From Pseudomonadota bacterium (GTDB lineage: Bacteria > Pseudomonadota > Gammaproteobacteria > CALCKW01), in the NCBI GenBank assembly GCA_039196715.1, contig JBCCUP010000010.1:1-64000 (forward strand): a stretch of DNA of 64,000 nt, in the 5' to 3' direction. The position numbers and the translations under genes were made by a program. Below are positions 33,572 through 41,140 of this stretch, one piece after another (the stretch's first letter is position 1; each line of letters starts with the position of its first letter). The notes under the pieces are model-generated. The model was not told the DNA's origin. It saw only the letters and a list, made by a program, of their open reading frames with translations, and searched no databases.

Positions 33572-33581
33572 GGTCGGGTTC

Positions 33582-34493
33582 TCAAGTGGACCAGATGCGC
33601 GGCGGCGTGCCGTGTTCACCCAGCACGGTCGGGCGCAGCGCACGCCACAGGGCTTCCGTGGTGTGGCGCCAGGCCCGGCCATCGTCGCCGAGGTAGCGTG
33701 CGATCAGCAGATCGTCTACGCAGGTGAGGACAGTGTGCGAGTTAGTCAGGGCTGCGCGCAAGCTTTCACACACAGCCGGGTCTACCGGTGTGGCCAACAG
33801 GGTGCCAGTGTAGGCATGTGAGCGCATGCCTGCCGCGTCGTTGACCCAATTTGGTGCGCCGATGCGGGTGGTTTCGGTCCACAATGGTGCGTCCTCGCGC
33901 AGGATGTCGGTGCGCCAACGCATCTCGCCTTGGTCGAAGACTTCACCGGCTTCAGGTCTGCCGAAACAGTGGGTTTCACGCCAGATCACACGGGCGCGCG
34001 GCGCCACGCGTATGCGGGTGCGGGCGTGTGTGCGCGCGCCGTTGAAATGGATCGTTTCGTGGGGCAGATACTCGAGGCTGGCGCCGTTGTCCAAATCGCA
34101 TTCGAGCGTGAGGTTTGCTGTCGGTCCAGCGCTGCGGTACATCAGGCTCGCGCCGGGTGTCAGCACCTGAGCCTGGGCGTCGGCGTCGAGCCGCAGGCGT
34201 ATGTCAAGGGTGTCTCCGCCCACGACACCGGCAGGCGGGTGCAGCAGGTGCACCTGGCACCGTCCGCCCTCGGGGTACAACGGGCGTTGGATGCGAAGGG
34301 GGCCGGTGTGACGGTGTCGCAGCACGGTTTGCGGACCCTGCGTGCGGAAGTGCATGTCGAGGTGGGCTCGCCAGCGCCGTTCGGGCGCACTGGGTGTCGC
34401 GTCGGAGGGGGGGCTTGCGTGGCCCGGATCGGATTCTGGTCGGTACACCGTCGGCGGGGTGTCTCGGTGAGTGCGCAATCCAGTGTACCGCAC
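33582..34493 (-). CDS. ureD: Urease accessory protein UreD
   Basis: A roughly 303-residue UreD (UreH), the scaffold that binds apourease and recruits UreF-UreG. Family marks are [38 protein letters not shown], the block [13 protein letters not shown] and [20 protein letters not shown]. The GTG at 34493 was kept, but the family domain begins only near residue 40, so a downstream start such as the GTG at 34448 is possible. First gene of the urease operon, 36 bp after the deacetylase gene; a promoter may lie inside that gene. Confidence 0.93.
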   Translation of the reverse strand: MRYTGLRTHRDTPPTVYRPESDPGHASPPSDATPSAPERRWRAHLDMHFRTQGPQTVLRHRHTGPLRIQRPLYPEGGRCQVHLLHPPAGVVGGDTLDIRLRLDADAQAQVLTPGASLMYRSAGPTANLTLECDLDNGASLEYLPHETIHFNGARTHARTRIRVAPRARVIWRETHCFGRPEAGEVFDQGEMRWRTDILREDAPLWTETTRIGAPNWVNDAAGMRSHAYTGTLLATPVDPAVCESLRAALTNSHTVLTCVDDLLIARYLGDDGRAWRHTTEALWRALRPTVLGEHGTPPRIWST

Positions 34494-34529
34494 CCGTCAG
34501 GTCGGGTCATGCCAGCCAAGCGGTGACGT

Positions 34530-35255
34530 TCAGACGCCCAACCGCTCCCGTGTGCAGACAACCCGCGCGCCGGTCATGGCGCCGATCTCGAAGAACAGTT
34601 CGTCGAGGAAGGCCCAGCAGGCATCGTCGTGATCGAGGTGGTGGCTCATGATGCCGATCGGGCGGTTCGGCTGCGCGGCCAGGGCGGCGATCAGCGTGTC
34701 CACGCAGGCGTCGGTTCCGCGGAAACACCGTGCTTGCCAATCGATGATGTCGACATCCACCGGCATATTATGCAAGCCAGGTGCAGGCTCGTTGTTGAAT
34801 CGTGCGGAGAAGCCGGTGATCCCTGCGGAATGCATGGCCTTGTAGTGCACGGGTGCCATGCGGTTCCAGGGGGGCACGAACACCGGCTGGTATAGCGTGC
34901 CGACATGCTGTTTGAGCAGGCGCACGCCATTCTGAAGCTCAGAGCGTACCTCGGCCTGGCACCGCGTTTCGGGGAACTCGCATTTGCGTGCTGGCGCAAC
35001 GGCGTGGTTGGCGTGGGCGTGGCCGTGCTGCAGGCAGGTCACGCGTGCGCGGTGTGGTGCGAGAACGTCTGCGAAGCCGTCCTGGACCCAGCTTGGCACC
35101 ACCGCGAGGGACACGGGCACTCCGTGTGCCTGTGAGAGTCGGAGCAGCGTGTCGAGCTTGGGATCCGCCCTGTGCGCATCGTCATCACGCCACCAGAACT
35201 GCACGTCTCCCGAGGTGTGCGCGACGGCGTTGCGCAAGGCACTGAATGGCGTCAT
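34530..35255 (-). CDS. NodB-like polysaccharide deacetylase family protein
   Basis: A 241-residue protein with a NodB-type barrel. Motif 1 is VQFWWRDDDAHRAD with adjacent aspartates, motif 2 the His-rich LQHGHAHANHA, and motif 3 VFVPPWNRMAP. These supply the metal-binding Asp-His-His set of carbohydrate esterase family 4 relatives, so removal of an acetyl group from an amino sugar is likely but unproven. No signal peptide is evident, so it would act in the cytoplasm, perhaps on a lipid-linked or nucleotide sugar. It starts 1 bp after the preceding glycosyltransferase. Confidence 0.82.
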   Translation of the reverse strand: MTPFSALRNAVAHTSGDVQFWWRDDDAHRADPKLDTLLRLSQAHGVPVSLAVVPSWVQDGFADVLAPHRARVTCLQHGHAHANHAVAPARKCEFPETRCQAEVRSELQNGVRLLKQHVGTLYQPVFVPPWNRMAPVHYKAMHSAGITGFSARFNNEPAPGLHNMPVDVDIIDWQARCFRGTDACVDTLIAALAAQPNRPIGIMSHHLDHDDACWAFLDELFFEIGAMTGARVVCTRERLGV

Positions 35256-35256
35256 C

Positions 35257-36384
35257 TCAGTCTCCGAGCAGACGGCACAGGTGATCGGCGGTGGCCGAAG
35301 CGCCTTCGAGGTTGATTGCAGGCCAGTGACGCACCTGCATCACCTTGGACACGGCGTTTTGCAAACGCGCCGGTGTGATGTCGTCGGCTACCAGGCTTGC
35401 AAATGCATCGTGCGTCGCGAGTCGGTCCGCGCGCAGCTGCTGTTCGGTCTCCGTTTCGGTAGAGAAGGGCACCAGCACAGACGGGGTGCGCGTTACCAGG
35501 AGGTCGCACACGGTGTTGTACCCGGCTTGGGAAACCGACGCCGCGTGCGAGGCCATGAGCTCGACCAGGTTGGGGTGGCTGCGCAGCACGGCGATGTGCG
35601 GGTGGTTCACCGCAGCAAGCCGTGCGAAGGCCACGTCTGGGCAGTGCGGGCCGGCGACGAGTGTCCAGGGGTGCGTGGCGTTTGCCGCAGCCAGTGCGGC
35701 TGCCAGAGCGGTCTCGAGCAGCGGTGCGCCGACGGCACCGCCACCGACGGACACCAGCACACCGCGCCGCTCCGCGTGTGCCGCCAGTGGCGACGGCGCC
35801 ACGAGTCCGGTGTAGTGCAACGATGCAAGTTGAGCCGCCTCCCGGAAACTCGCGTCGAGGGGCACGAACTCCGGGTCGCCGTGCACCAACACGGCGTCAA
35901 AAAGGCGGTTGGCCAAGTCGACCGCCCACTGCCGTTTCTCCGCGGCACGTGTGCCGGCCTTCGCGACCAGGATATCGCGCAGCGAACAGACCACGGTGCA
36001 ACCGGTCGACGCGGCCTGCTCGAGCAACGGCAGCAGTTCGAACCGCAACATGCGACGGCCGAAGGGGAAGAGCTCCAGCACCAGCGCGTCGGGTTCGAGT
36101 CGGTCGAACAACGCGGCCAGGGCCTGCTGACGCCGCGCCCGGTAGGCGTCGCCCACCGGCGCCCCGGTGTCGTCGACCAGGCCGCTGAAATCCGCGTCGG
36201 CGGCGCGCAGACTGGGCAGGTGGTGCGTGCGGGCGTGTGTCGAGAGGCCCAGAGCGCTCGGCCCACCGAGTGCGATGTGGGTGTCGAAGCCACGGGCGTG
36301 CAGGGCGTTGGCGATCAGTTGGGTGCGTCGTTCGTGGCCGACACCGAGCAGGCTCTGGCTGTGGATCAGGACGCGTTTGCTCAC
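35257..36384 (-). CDS. MurG-like predicted glycosyltransferase (COG4671-type)
   Basis: A 375-residue GT-B fold protein. The N-terminus is VLIHSQSLLGVGHERRTQLI, the G-x-G-H opening of the COG4671/MurG group. The C-terminal donor domain has GVLVSVGGGAVGAPLLETAL and the typical loop HAASVSQAGYNTVCDLLVTR, then PSVLVPFSTETETEQQLRA. It has no signal peptide. The GTG at 36384 overlaps the stop of the related glycosyltransferase upstream (GTGA), pointing to a joint pathway. Substrates unknown. Confidence 0.83.
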   Translation of the reverse strand: MSKRVLIHSQSLLGVGHERRTQLIANALHARGFDTHIALGGPSALGLSTHARTHHLPSLRAADADFSGLVDDTGAPVGDAYRARRQQALAALFDRLEPDALVLELFPFGRRMLRFELLPLLEQAASTGCTVVCSLRDILVAKAGTRAAEKRQWAVDLANRLFDAVLVHGDPEFVPLDASFREAAQLASLHYTGLVAPSPLAAHAERRGVLVSVGGGAVGAPLLETALAAALAAANATHPWTLVAGPHCPDVAFARLAAVNHPHIAVLRSHPNLVELMASHAASVSQAGYNTVCDLLVTRTPSVLVPFSTETETEQQLRADRLATHDAFASLVADDITPARLQNAVSKVMQVRHWPAINLEGASATADHLCRLLGD

Positions 36385-37604
36385 GCAGGTGCGCCGCTGC
36401 GTGTGCCCTTGAGCAGCCTGCCCGTTTCGCGCGAGATCCAGTTCAGCCCGCTCAGGTAGCCGCGTGGCATGCCGGTCTTGCTCGGCGAGGCCTGGGTGTG
36501 CAGGTGTTGCAGCGCCCTCACCACGGCGTCGCGGTCACGCAACAGCTCCGGTTCGAGCATCTGCGTGAATCCGAGGTCGGCGGAGCGGCTCGCCCGGATG
36601 AACTGCTCCAGTCGCGGCACCTTGCGCGGCACGATCAGGGCAGGCTTGTCGAGCGAGAGGATTTCACAGTAGGTGTTGTACCCGCCCATCGCAACCACCG
36701 CGTGGCTGTTCGCCATCAGGCCTTCGAGGTTGTTGTCAAAGGACAGCACGTGGAGTCTGGGGTGCCCGCGCGCGATCCGTTGCAGGGCCCGTCGGATCTT
36801 CTGCGGCATGAACGGTCCGAGCACGACCACGGCGGGCAGGGCGAGGCTGTCGCCAGCGTTGACGTAGGCGTCTATCACGGCGCGGCACATGTCTTCTCCG
36901 TCGCCGCCGCCACCGGGTGTGACCAGGATGTAGCGTTCGAAGGGTGTCGACGCGAGGCGGGACTTGGGGCTCACGGCGCGCCGCAGGTACCCGGTGTGCC
37001 GCGCACGCCGCATGACCGCCTCGGGCACCGGTAAGCCGGCCATCGGATTGCCCATCTCGGTGGGGCCGTAGATCCAGATGTTGTCGTACAGGTCGATGTG
37101 GTCGTAGACGTGTTTCTTGTTCCACTCGGCGCTGAGCTTCTCGGTCTCGTCCAGCACCTCGCGCAGGCCCAGCACGGTCTTGCAGGGCGTTTCGCGCAGC
37201 GCCTGCAAGGTTCGCAAGACCTCACCCTGCAGCCCCAGCGGTTCCTTGTCGACGATGAACAGGTCGGGCTGGAAGGTCTCGGCGGTGTGGTAGATGATCG
37301 ACTCGCGGATCTTTAGCGTCTGTTGGATGTCTATGTGCATCGCGAGCGAGGTGTAGTCGCCGTTGTACAGCTTGATCACGCCGGGGATGCGGATGAAATC
37401 CACGCGAGCCGCGAAATCGAATCGGCCGATGATCGGCGAGCCGGTGATGATCAACACCGACAGGCCCTTGAAACTGCGCACCAGTTGGTGCGCGATGACG
37501 CGGCAGCGGCGAAGGTGCCCCAGGCCGTAGGAGTCGTGGCTGTAGATCAGGACGCGTGCGTCCCGCAGCCGCTGGCCCGTGGGGTTGTCTGTGGCGTCGT
37601 ACAT
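36381..37604 (-). CDS. Predicted glycosyltransferase (COG4671-type)
   Basis: A 407-residue GT-B protein related to the next gene. N-terminal ARVLIYSHDSYGLGHLRRCR leads into LSVLIITGSPIIGRFDF. The middle has VDKEPLGLQGEVLRTLQALR, and the donor domain has ILVTPGGGGDGEDMCRAVID, VVAMGGYNTYCEILSLDKPA and LIVPRKVPRLEQFIRA. The ATG at 37604 is preferred over longer frames because upstream residues look non-coding. First gene of a three-gene unit with a second glycosyltransferase and a deacetylase. A 28-bp inverted repeat lies 26 bp upstream of its start. Confidence 0.85.
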   Translation of the reverse strand: MYDATDNPTGQRLRDARVLIYSHDSYGLGHLRRCRVIAHQLVRSFKGLSVLIITGSPIIGRFDFAARVDFIRIPGVIKLYNGDYTSLAMHIDIQQTLKIRESIIYHTAETFQPDLFIVDKEPLGLQGEVLRTLQALRETPCKTVLGLREVLDETEKLSAEWNKKHVYDHIDLYDNIWIYGPTEMGNPMAGLPVPEAVMRRARHTGYLRRAVSPKSRLASTPFERYILVTPGGGGDGEDMCRAVIDAYVNAGDSLALPAVVVLGPFMPQKIRRALQRIARGHPRLHVLSFDNNLEGLMANSHAVVAMGGYNTYCEILSLDKPALIVPRKVPRLEQFIRASRSADLGFTQMLEPELLRDRDAVVRALQHLHTQASPSKTGMPRGYLSGLNWISRETGRLLKGTRSGAPA

Positions 37605-37629
37605 GGACGGGTACGTCGAGCCTCGTCTT

Positions 37630-37657
37630 CGCAAGCGGTACACTGTACCAGCTTGCG
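37630..37657. promoter_or_regulatory. 28-bp inverted repeat in divergent promoter region (candidate operator)
   Basis: Left arm CGCAAGCGGTACA (37630-37642), centre C, right arm TGTACC-A-GCTTGCG (37644-37657). The arms are perfectly complementary except for one extra A. It lies between the start codons of the glycosyltransferase (minus, 37604) and the small membrane protein (plus, 37723). TACACT at its centre could serve as a -10. There is no T-tract. Most likely a dimeric regulator site, but a transcript hairpin cannot be excluded. Confidence 0.5.
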
Positions 37658-37722
37658 CACCGGTGTCACCGCCCGGCGGACGGCGCCCGTGACACCGTTC
37701 CAACTGCCTCTGGGGGGCGCTT

Positions 37723-38046
37723 GTGACTGAAACCGACGTCAGCCGGCCGAAAATGGCTCCGGTGTTGCAGTTCTTTATGCTGCTGTGGCCCGTCGTCTTT
37801 ACCTGTTTTTACTTCATCTACGCGCTGCTGGGGCTCGTGGTGAGCGGAGACGACCTGCTCTACTGGCAAGCCGAGTCACGAAACGTGGCCGGCATTGTTG
37901 CGCCGGGCATTCTGGCGTTCGTCGGGCTCTGTCTGGTTTACGTGGCGTGGCAGCGTCTCGGGCTCTACCACCCGGTCGCGGTGTCCTCGCTGATTCACGG
38001 CATCATCTGCCTCTCGCTGACCGCCCTGATCTTCGCCTACAGCTGA
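37723..38046 (+). CDS. Small membrane protein of unknown function
   Basis: A 107-residue protein with three evident hydrophobic spans: about residues 14-42 (VLQFFMLLWPVVFTCFYFIY and on), 58-76 (IVAPGILAFVGLCLVYVA) and 86-106 (VSSLIHGIICLSLTALIFAY). No domain is recognised. GTG start with a G-rich ribosome site (GGGGGG) about nine bases upstream. It is transcribed divergently from the glycan-type cluster and its end overlaps the convergent cca gene by 10 bp. Confidence 0.72.
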   Translation: MTETDVSRPKMAPVLQFFMLLWPVVFTCFYFIYALLGLVVSGDDLLYWQAESRNVAGIVAPGILAFVGLCLVYVAWQRLGLYHPVAVSSLIHGIICLSLTALIFAYS

Positions 38047-39257
38047 TCCGACGCGGCGCGTACCGCCCGAATGCGGGCAGCGCGCACCGCGGCCTGACGC
38101 CGCTCGGTCGGGACGCCAGCGACCGCCGCAGCGGCGTCCACGCCGGCCATCGCCGCCGCTGCCCGGCGCAAGGTGTCGGCCTGCGGGTAGGGCGCTGAGG
38201 CCCGGCCTGCGCGGCCGCGAGCGTCCGCCTCGCACACCGTGAGGAACTGCTCGAAGCGCGCCGGTCTGCGCAAGGCGTCCAGTGCCGTCAGGGTGTCGAC
38301 GAGCGTGCCGGGGCGCAGACGGTCCGCGCGGTGGCTGTGCAGGTGCCAGCGTGTGCTCATCACCGCCAGTTCTCGCCATGCCGTGGGCGCCTTGAGCCGC
38401 TTGCAGCACGCGTTGACGAGCGGGACACCGCGGTTTTCATGGTCGATGTGGCGGGGCCACGCACTCGGGTCAGTGGCGCCCTTGCCGAGGTCATGGCAGA
38501 GCACGGCGAAGCGGGTTGCGGTGTCCGCACCGAGCGCCACGGCCTGATCCAGGGCCAGCAGGGTGTGCTCGCCACTGTCCACCTCGGGGTGGTGCGCCTC
38601 GGGTTGAGGCACGCCGAACAGGTCGTTCAATTCGGGCCAGATTGCCTGCAGGGCCTCGCAGTCGCGCAGTACCTCGAAAAAGCGGCGTGGTGCGTCGGTG
38701 GCGAGTGCGCGCTGCAACTCCTGTTGAATGCGTTCTGCCGGGAGCGTGCCGAGTTCGCCGCTGTCGACCATCTGCTGCATGAGCGCGAGGGTATCGGCCG
38801 CCACCGTGAAACCGAGCGGGGCAAAGCGGGCGGCGAAGCGCGCCGTGCGCAACACGCGCAACGGGTCCTCGCTGAAGGCGTCGGAGACGTGCCGCAATCG
38901 GCGGTTTTCGAGGTCCTGCAACCCCCCCCAGGGGTCAATGATGTCGCCCGCGTCCGATTGCGCCATGGCGTTGATGGTCAGGTCGCGCCGACACAGGTCT
39001 TGTTCTAGAGTGACGTGAGGGCCGGCGTCCACGTCGAAACCGTGGTGCCCCGCGCGCGTCTTGCGTTCAGTGCGGGCGAGCGCGTGCTCTTCGTGGGTCT
39101 CCGGGTGCAGGAAAACGGGGAAATCCTTGCCGACTTGCCGAAATCCGGCAGCCTGCATGTCGGTTGGGGTGGCGCCGACCACCACCCAGTCCCGGTCTGC
39201 TACAGGCAAGTTCAGCGCGGCGTCTCGGACGGCGCCGCCCACCAGAAAGGTCTCCAT
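38037..39257 (-). CDS. cca: CCA tRNA nucleotidyltransferase with HD domain
   Basis: A 406-residue class II CCA-adding enzyme that builds or repairs the 3' CCA of tRNAs. The nucleotidyltransferase head has FLVGGAVRDAALNLPVADRD (residues 3-22), the next block FPVFLHPETHEEHALARTER, CRRDLTINAMAQ and EDPLRVLRTARFAARF. The C-terminal HD phosphohydrolase domain has SGEHTLLALDQAVAL and VLCHDLGKG. This matches the multifunctional gammaproteobacterial Cca. ATG 39257 is the family start. Only 23 bp separate it from the divergent lipoprotein gene start. Confidence 0.95.
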   Translation of the reverse strand: METFLVGGAVRDAALNLPVADRDWVVVGATPTDMQAAGFRQVGKDFPVFLHPETHEEHALARTERKTRAGHHGFDVDAGPHVTLEQDLCRRDLTINAMAQSDAGDIIDPWGGLQDLENRRLRHVSDAFSEDPLRVLRTARFAARFAPLGFTVAADTLALMQQMVDSGELGTLPAERIQQELQRALATDAPRRFFEVLRDCEALQAIWPELNDLFGVPQPEAHHPEVDSGEHTLLALDQAVALGADTATRFAVLCHDLGKGATDPSAWPRHIDHENRGVPLVNACCKRLKAPTAWRELAVMSTRWHLHSHRADRLRPGTLVDTLTALDALRRPARFEQFLTVCEADARGRAGRASAPYPQADTLRRAAAAMAGVDAAAAVAGVPTERRQAAVRAARIRAVRAASDQL

Positions 39258-39280
39258 GGGATGAGTGTGACGTGCACGGA

Positions 39281-40339
39281 ATGACGCTGTCCAGAGCGCT
39301 GGCGCTGTGCGCCGTGTGCAGCGCTTTGGCGGGGTGCAGCACGGTCGGATATTACGCGCAGGCGGTCGGCGGCCACATGGCGCTGATGCGCGCGCGCGTG
39401 CCCGTTGAGGAGGCCATGGCCGACCCCGCACTCGCGCCGGCGCTGCGGGCCAAGCTGGCGAGCGCGCAGGACGCCCGCCGCTTCGCCATCGAGACGCTCG
39501 GCCTGCCTGACAACGGCAGCTACAACACCTGGGTCGACCTCGGCCGCCCGGCGGTCACCTGGAACGTCGTGGCAACGCACCGGTTCTCGGTCGAGCCGGA
39601 GCGCTGGTGCTTCCCGGTGGCCGGTTGCCTGAGCTACCGCGGCTACTTTGCCCGCGACGACGCGCTGCGCTACGCCGACCGCCTCGCCGCGCAGGGCCTC
39701 GACACCACGGTCACCGGTGCGACAGCCTACTCCAGCCTCGGGTGGTTCAAGGACCCGCTGGTCAGCACCATGTTTCGGGGTGACGACACCGCCCTGGCGG
39801 GTGTGTTGTTTCACGAGCTGGCGCACCAGCAGCTCTACGTCGGTGACGACAGCAGCTTCAATGAGTCGTTCGCGAGTTTCGTGGAACTGGCTGGCGTGGA
39901 GGCCTGGTTGCAGCAGGTGTCACGACCGGAACTGCTCGAGCCCTGGCTCGCACGCCGCGATCGGCGCGCCGACTTCATTGCGCTGCTCGCGGTGGCGCGT
40001 GCCGATCTCGCTGCACTCTACCGCGGGGGCGGGGACGACGCGGCACTCGCCGAGGGCAAGGCGGCGGCGTTTGCGCAGCTGCGGTCGGACTACGCCGAAC
40101 TCAAGGCGCGGTGGGGGGGCTATCCCGGCTACGACCACTGGTTCTCCAAGCCGCTCAACAATGCCCGCCTCGCGGGCGTCGGCACCTACACTCAGTGGGT
40201 GGGTGCCTTCGAAGCGTTGTTCGATCAGTCGGATCGGGATTTCCAGGCGTTTTTTGCTGCGGCTGCCAAGTTGGCGGCCTTGCCACCAGATCTGCGTCGG
40301 GCGCGGCTGACCGCGCTGTCGACGCACCGGGACGGGTGA
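39281..40339 (+). CDS. Predicted zinc aminopeptidase lipoprotein (DUF2265/Aminopep family)
   Basis: A 352-residue protein. The N-terminal lipobox LAGC (signal MTLSRALALCAVCSALAGC) directs it to the envelope. The metal motif is VLFHELAHQQLYVGDDSSFN with HExxH and a downstream glutamate in NESFASFVE. Other family marks are RWCFPVAGCLSYRGYF and YPGYDHWFSKPLNNARL. These fit the family annotated as predicted aminopeptidase (PF10023). Natural substrate unknown. A GTG three codons upstream (39272) is an alternative start. Confidence 0.88.
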   Translation: MTLSRALALCAVCSALAGCSTVGYYAQAVGGHMALMRARVPVEEAMADPALAPALRAKLASAQDARRFAIETLGLPDNGSYNTWVDLGRPAVTWNVVATHRFSVEPERWCFPVAGCLSYRGYFARDDALRYADRLAAQGLDTTVTGATAYSSLGWFKDPLVSTMFRGDDTALAGVLFHELAHQQLYVGDDSSFNESFASFVELAGVEAWLQQVSRPELLEPWLARRDRRADFIALLAVARADLAALYRGGGDDAALAEGKAAAFAQLRSDYAELKARWGGYPGYDHWFSKPLNNARLAGVGTYTQWVGAFEALFDQSDRDFQAFFAAAAKLAALPPDLRRARLTALSTHRDG

Positions 40340-40341
40340 AG

Positions 40342-40878
40342 ATGACATCGCGAGTGAGCGTTTTGATCTTGTCGGACACGCACGGGCATGTGCACGACAA
40401 CATCGCGCGGTTGTCGGAACGCATGGACTGGGTGGTGCATTGCGGCGATATCGGCGATGCACACGTGCTCGGTAAATTGCAGCCACGGCACCGCATTGTC
40501 AGCGTGTTCGGCAACAACGAGGCGCCCTCGCGCGTCAGCGCCGAGGACAGCCGCTTGTTCGACAGCCTGCCCGAACACGCTGAACTGACCCTGCCGGGCG
40601 GTGTGCTGGCTGTGGTGCACGGCCACCGGCAGAACCCGGCGCGGCGCCGCCACGAGTTGCTGAGGAAGCGCTTCCCTGCAGCGCGGGCCATCGCCTACGG
40701 TCACAGCCACAAGCTGGTGTTGGACCACAGCCAGCCGCCGGCCGTGGTCAACCCCGGTGCGGCCGGGCGGGATCGCACCTTCGGCGGCCCGAGTTGTCTG
40801 GTGCTGCAGGCCGCGGAACAGGGCTGGTTTTTCAGCTCGCACCGCTTTTCCCTGAAGCGAGAACGCCGTCGGCGGTGA
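40342..40878 (+). CDS. YfcE-like metallophosphoesterase
   Basis: A 178-residue calcineurin-like phosphoesterase of the YfcE/MJ0936 type. Metal-site motifs in order are ILSDTHGHVHDN, VVHCGDIGD, VFGNNEAPS, AVVHGHRQNP and AIAYGHSHKLVLDHSQPPAV followed by NPGAAGRDR. Such enzymes act on phosphodiesters in vitro with Mn; the physiological substrate is unclear. Start ATG 40342, or the GTG at 40336 that overlaps the preceding stop. Co-transcribed with the lipoprotein gene. Confidence 0.9.
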   Translation: MTSRVSVLILSDTHGHVHDNIARLSERMDWVVHCGDIGDAHVLGKLQPRHRIVSVFGNNEAPSRVSAEDSRLFDSLPEHAELTLPGGVLAVVHGHRQNPARRRHELLRKRFPAARAIAYGHSHKLVLDHSQPPAVVNPGAAGRDRTFGGPSCLVLQAAEQGWFFSSHRFSLKRERRRR

Positions 40879-40930
40879 ACAGCGTTGCGCGACCCGGTGG
40901 CGCGTCGACCGGCGCCGTGGCCAGACCGTG

Positions 40931-40949
40931 TTTGGTTTTTCTAACCAAA
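40931..40949. repeat. Inverted repeat TTTGGTT-N5-AACCAAA
   Basis: Perfect 7-bp arms around a 5-base centre, 50 bp after the phosphoesterase stop. The stem is AT-rich and no T-tract follows, so it is a poor terminator. Together with the palindrome at 41018 it sits in a distinctly AT-rich 130-bp patch upstream of the histidine kinase gene and may be a protein-binding site. Confidence 0.4.
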
Positions 40950-41017
40950 TTGGCTCAATTTAATCACGGCAAAGTGGCGTGAATAGAGCTACAAAATACA
41001 GATAGGAACGAGAATCA

Positions 41018-41032
41018 GTTGCAAGTTGCAAC
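41018..41032. promoter_or_regulatory. 15-bp perfect palindrome GTTGCAAGTTGCAAC (candidate operator)
   Basis: Seven-base arms GTTGCAA / TTGCAAC around a single G, 108 bp before the histidine kinase GTG. It lies in an AT-rich patch (40930-41060) that stands out from the GC-rich surroundings. The same TTGCAAC core occurs near the porin promoter (1583-1589). No regulator can be named. Confidence 0.45.
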
Positions 41033-41140
41033 GTTTGAATTTCAGTTGTATTTTCTTACCACGCGCCGCGAACGCGCCGACAGGGCCTCGACCCGGGCGC
41101 GCATCCGTGACGGATTGATGGCTTTCAGTTGAGGCAGAGC

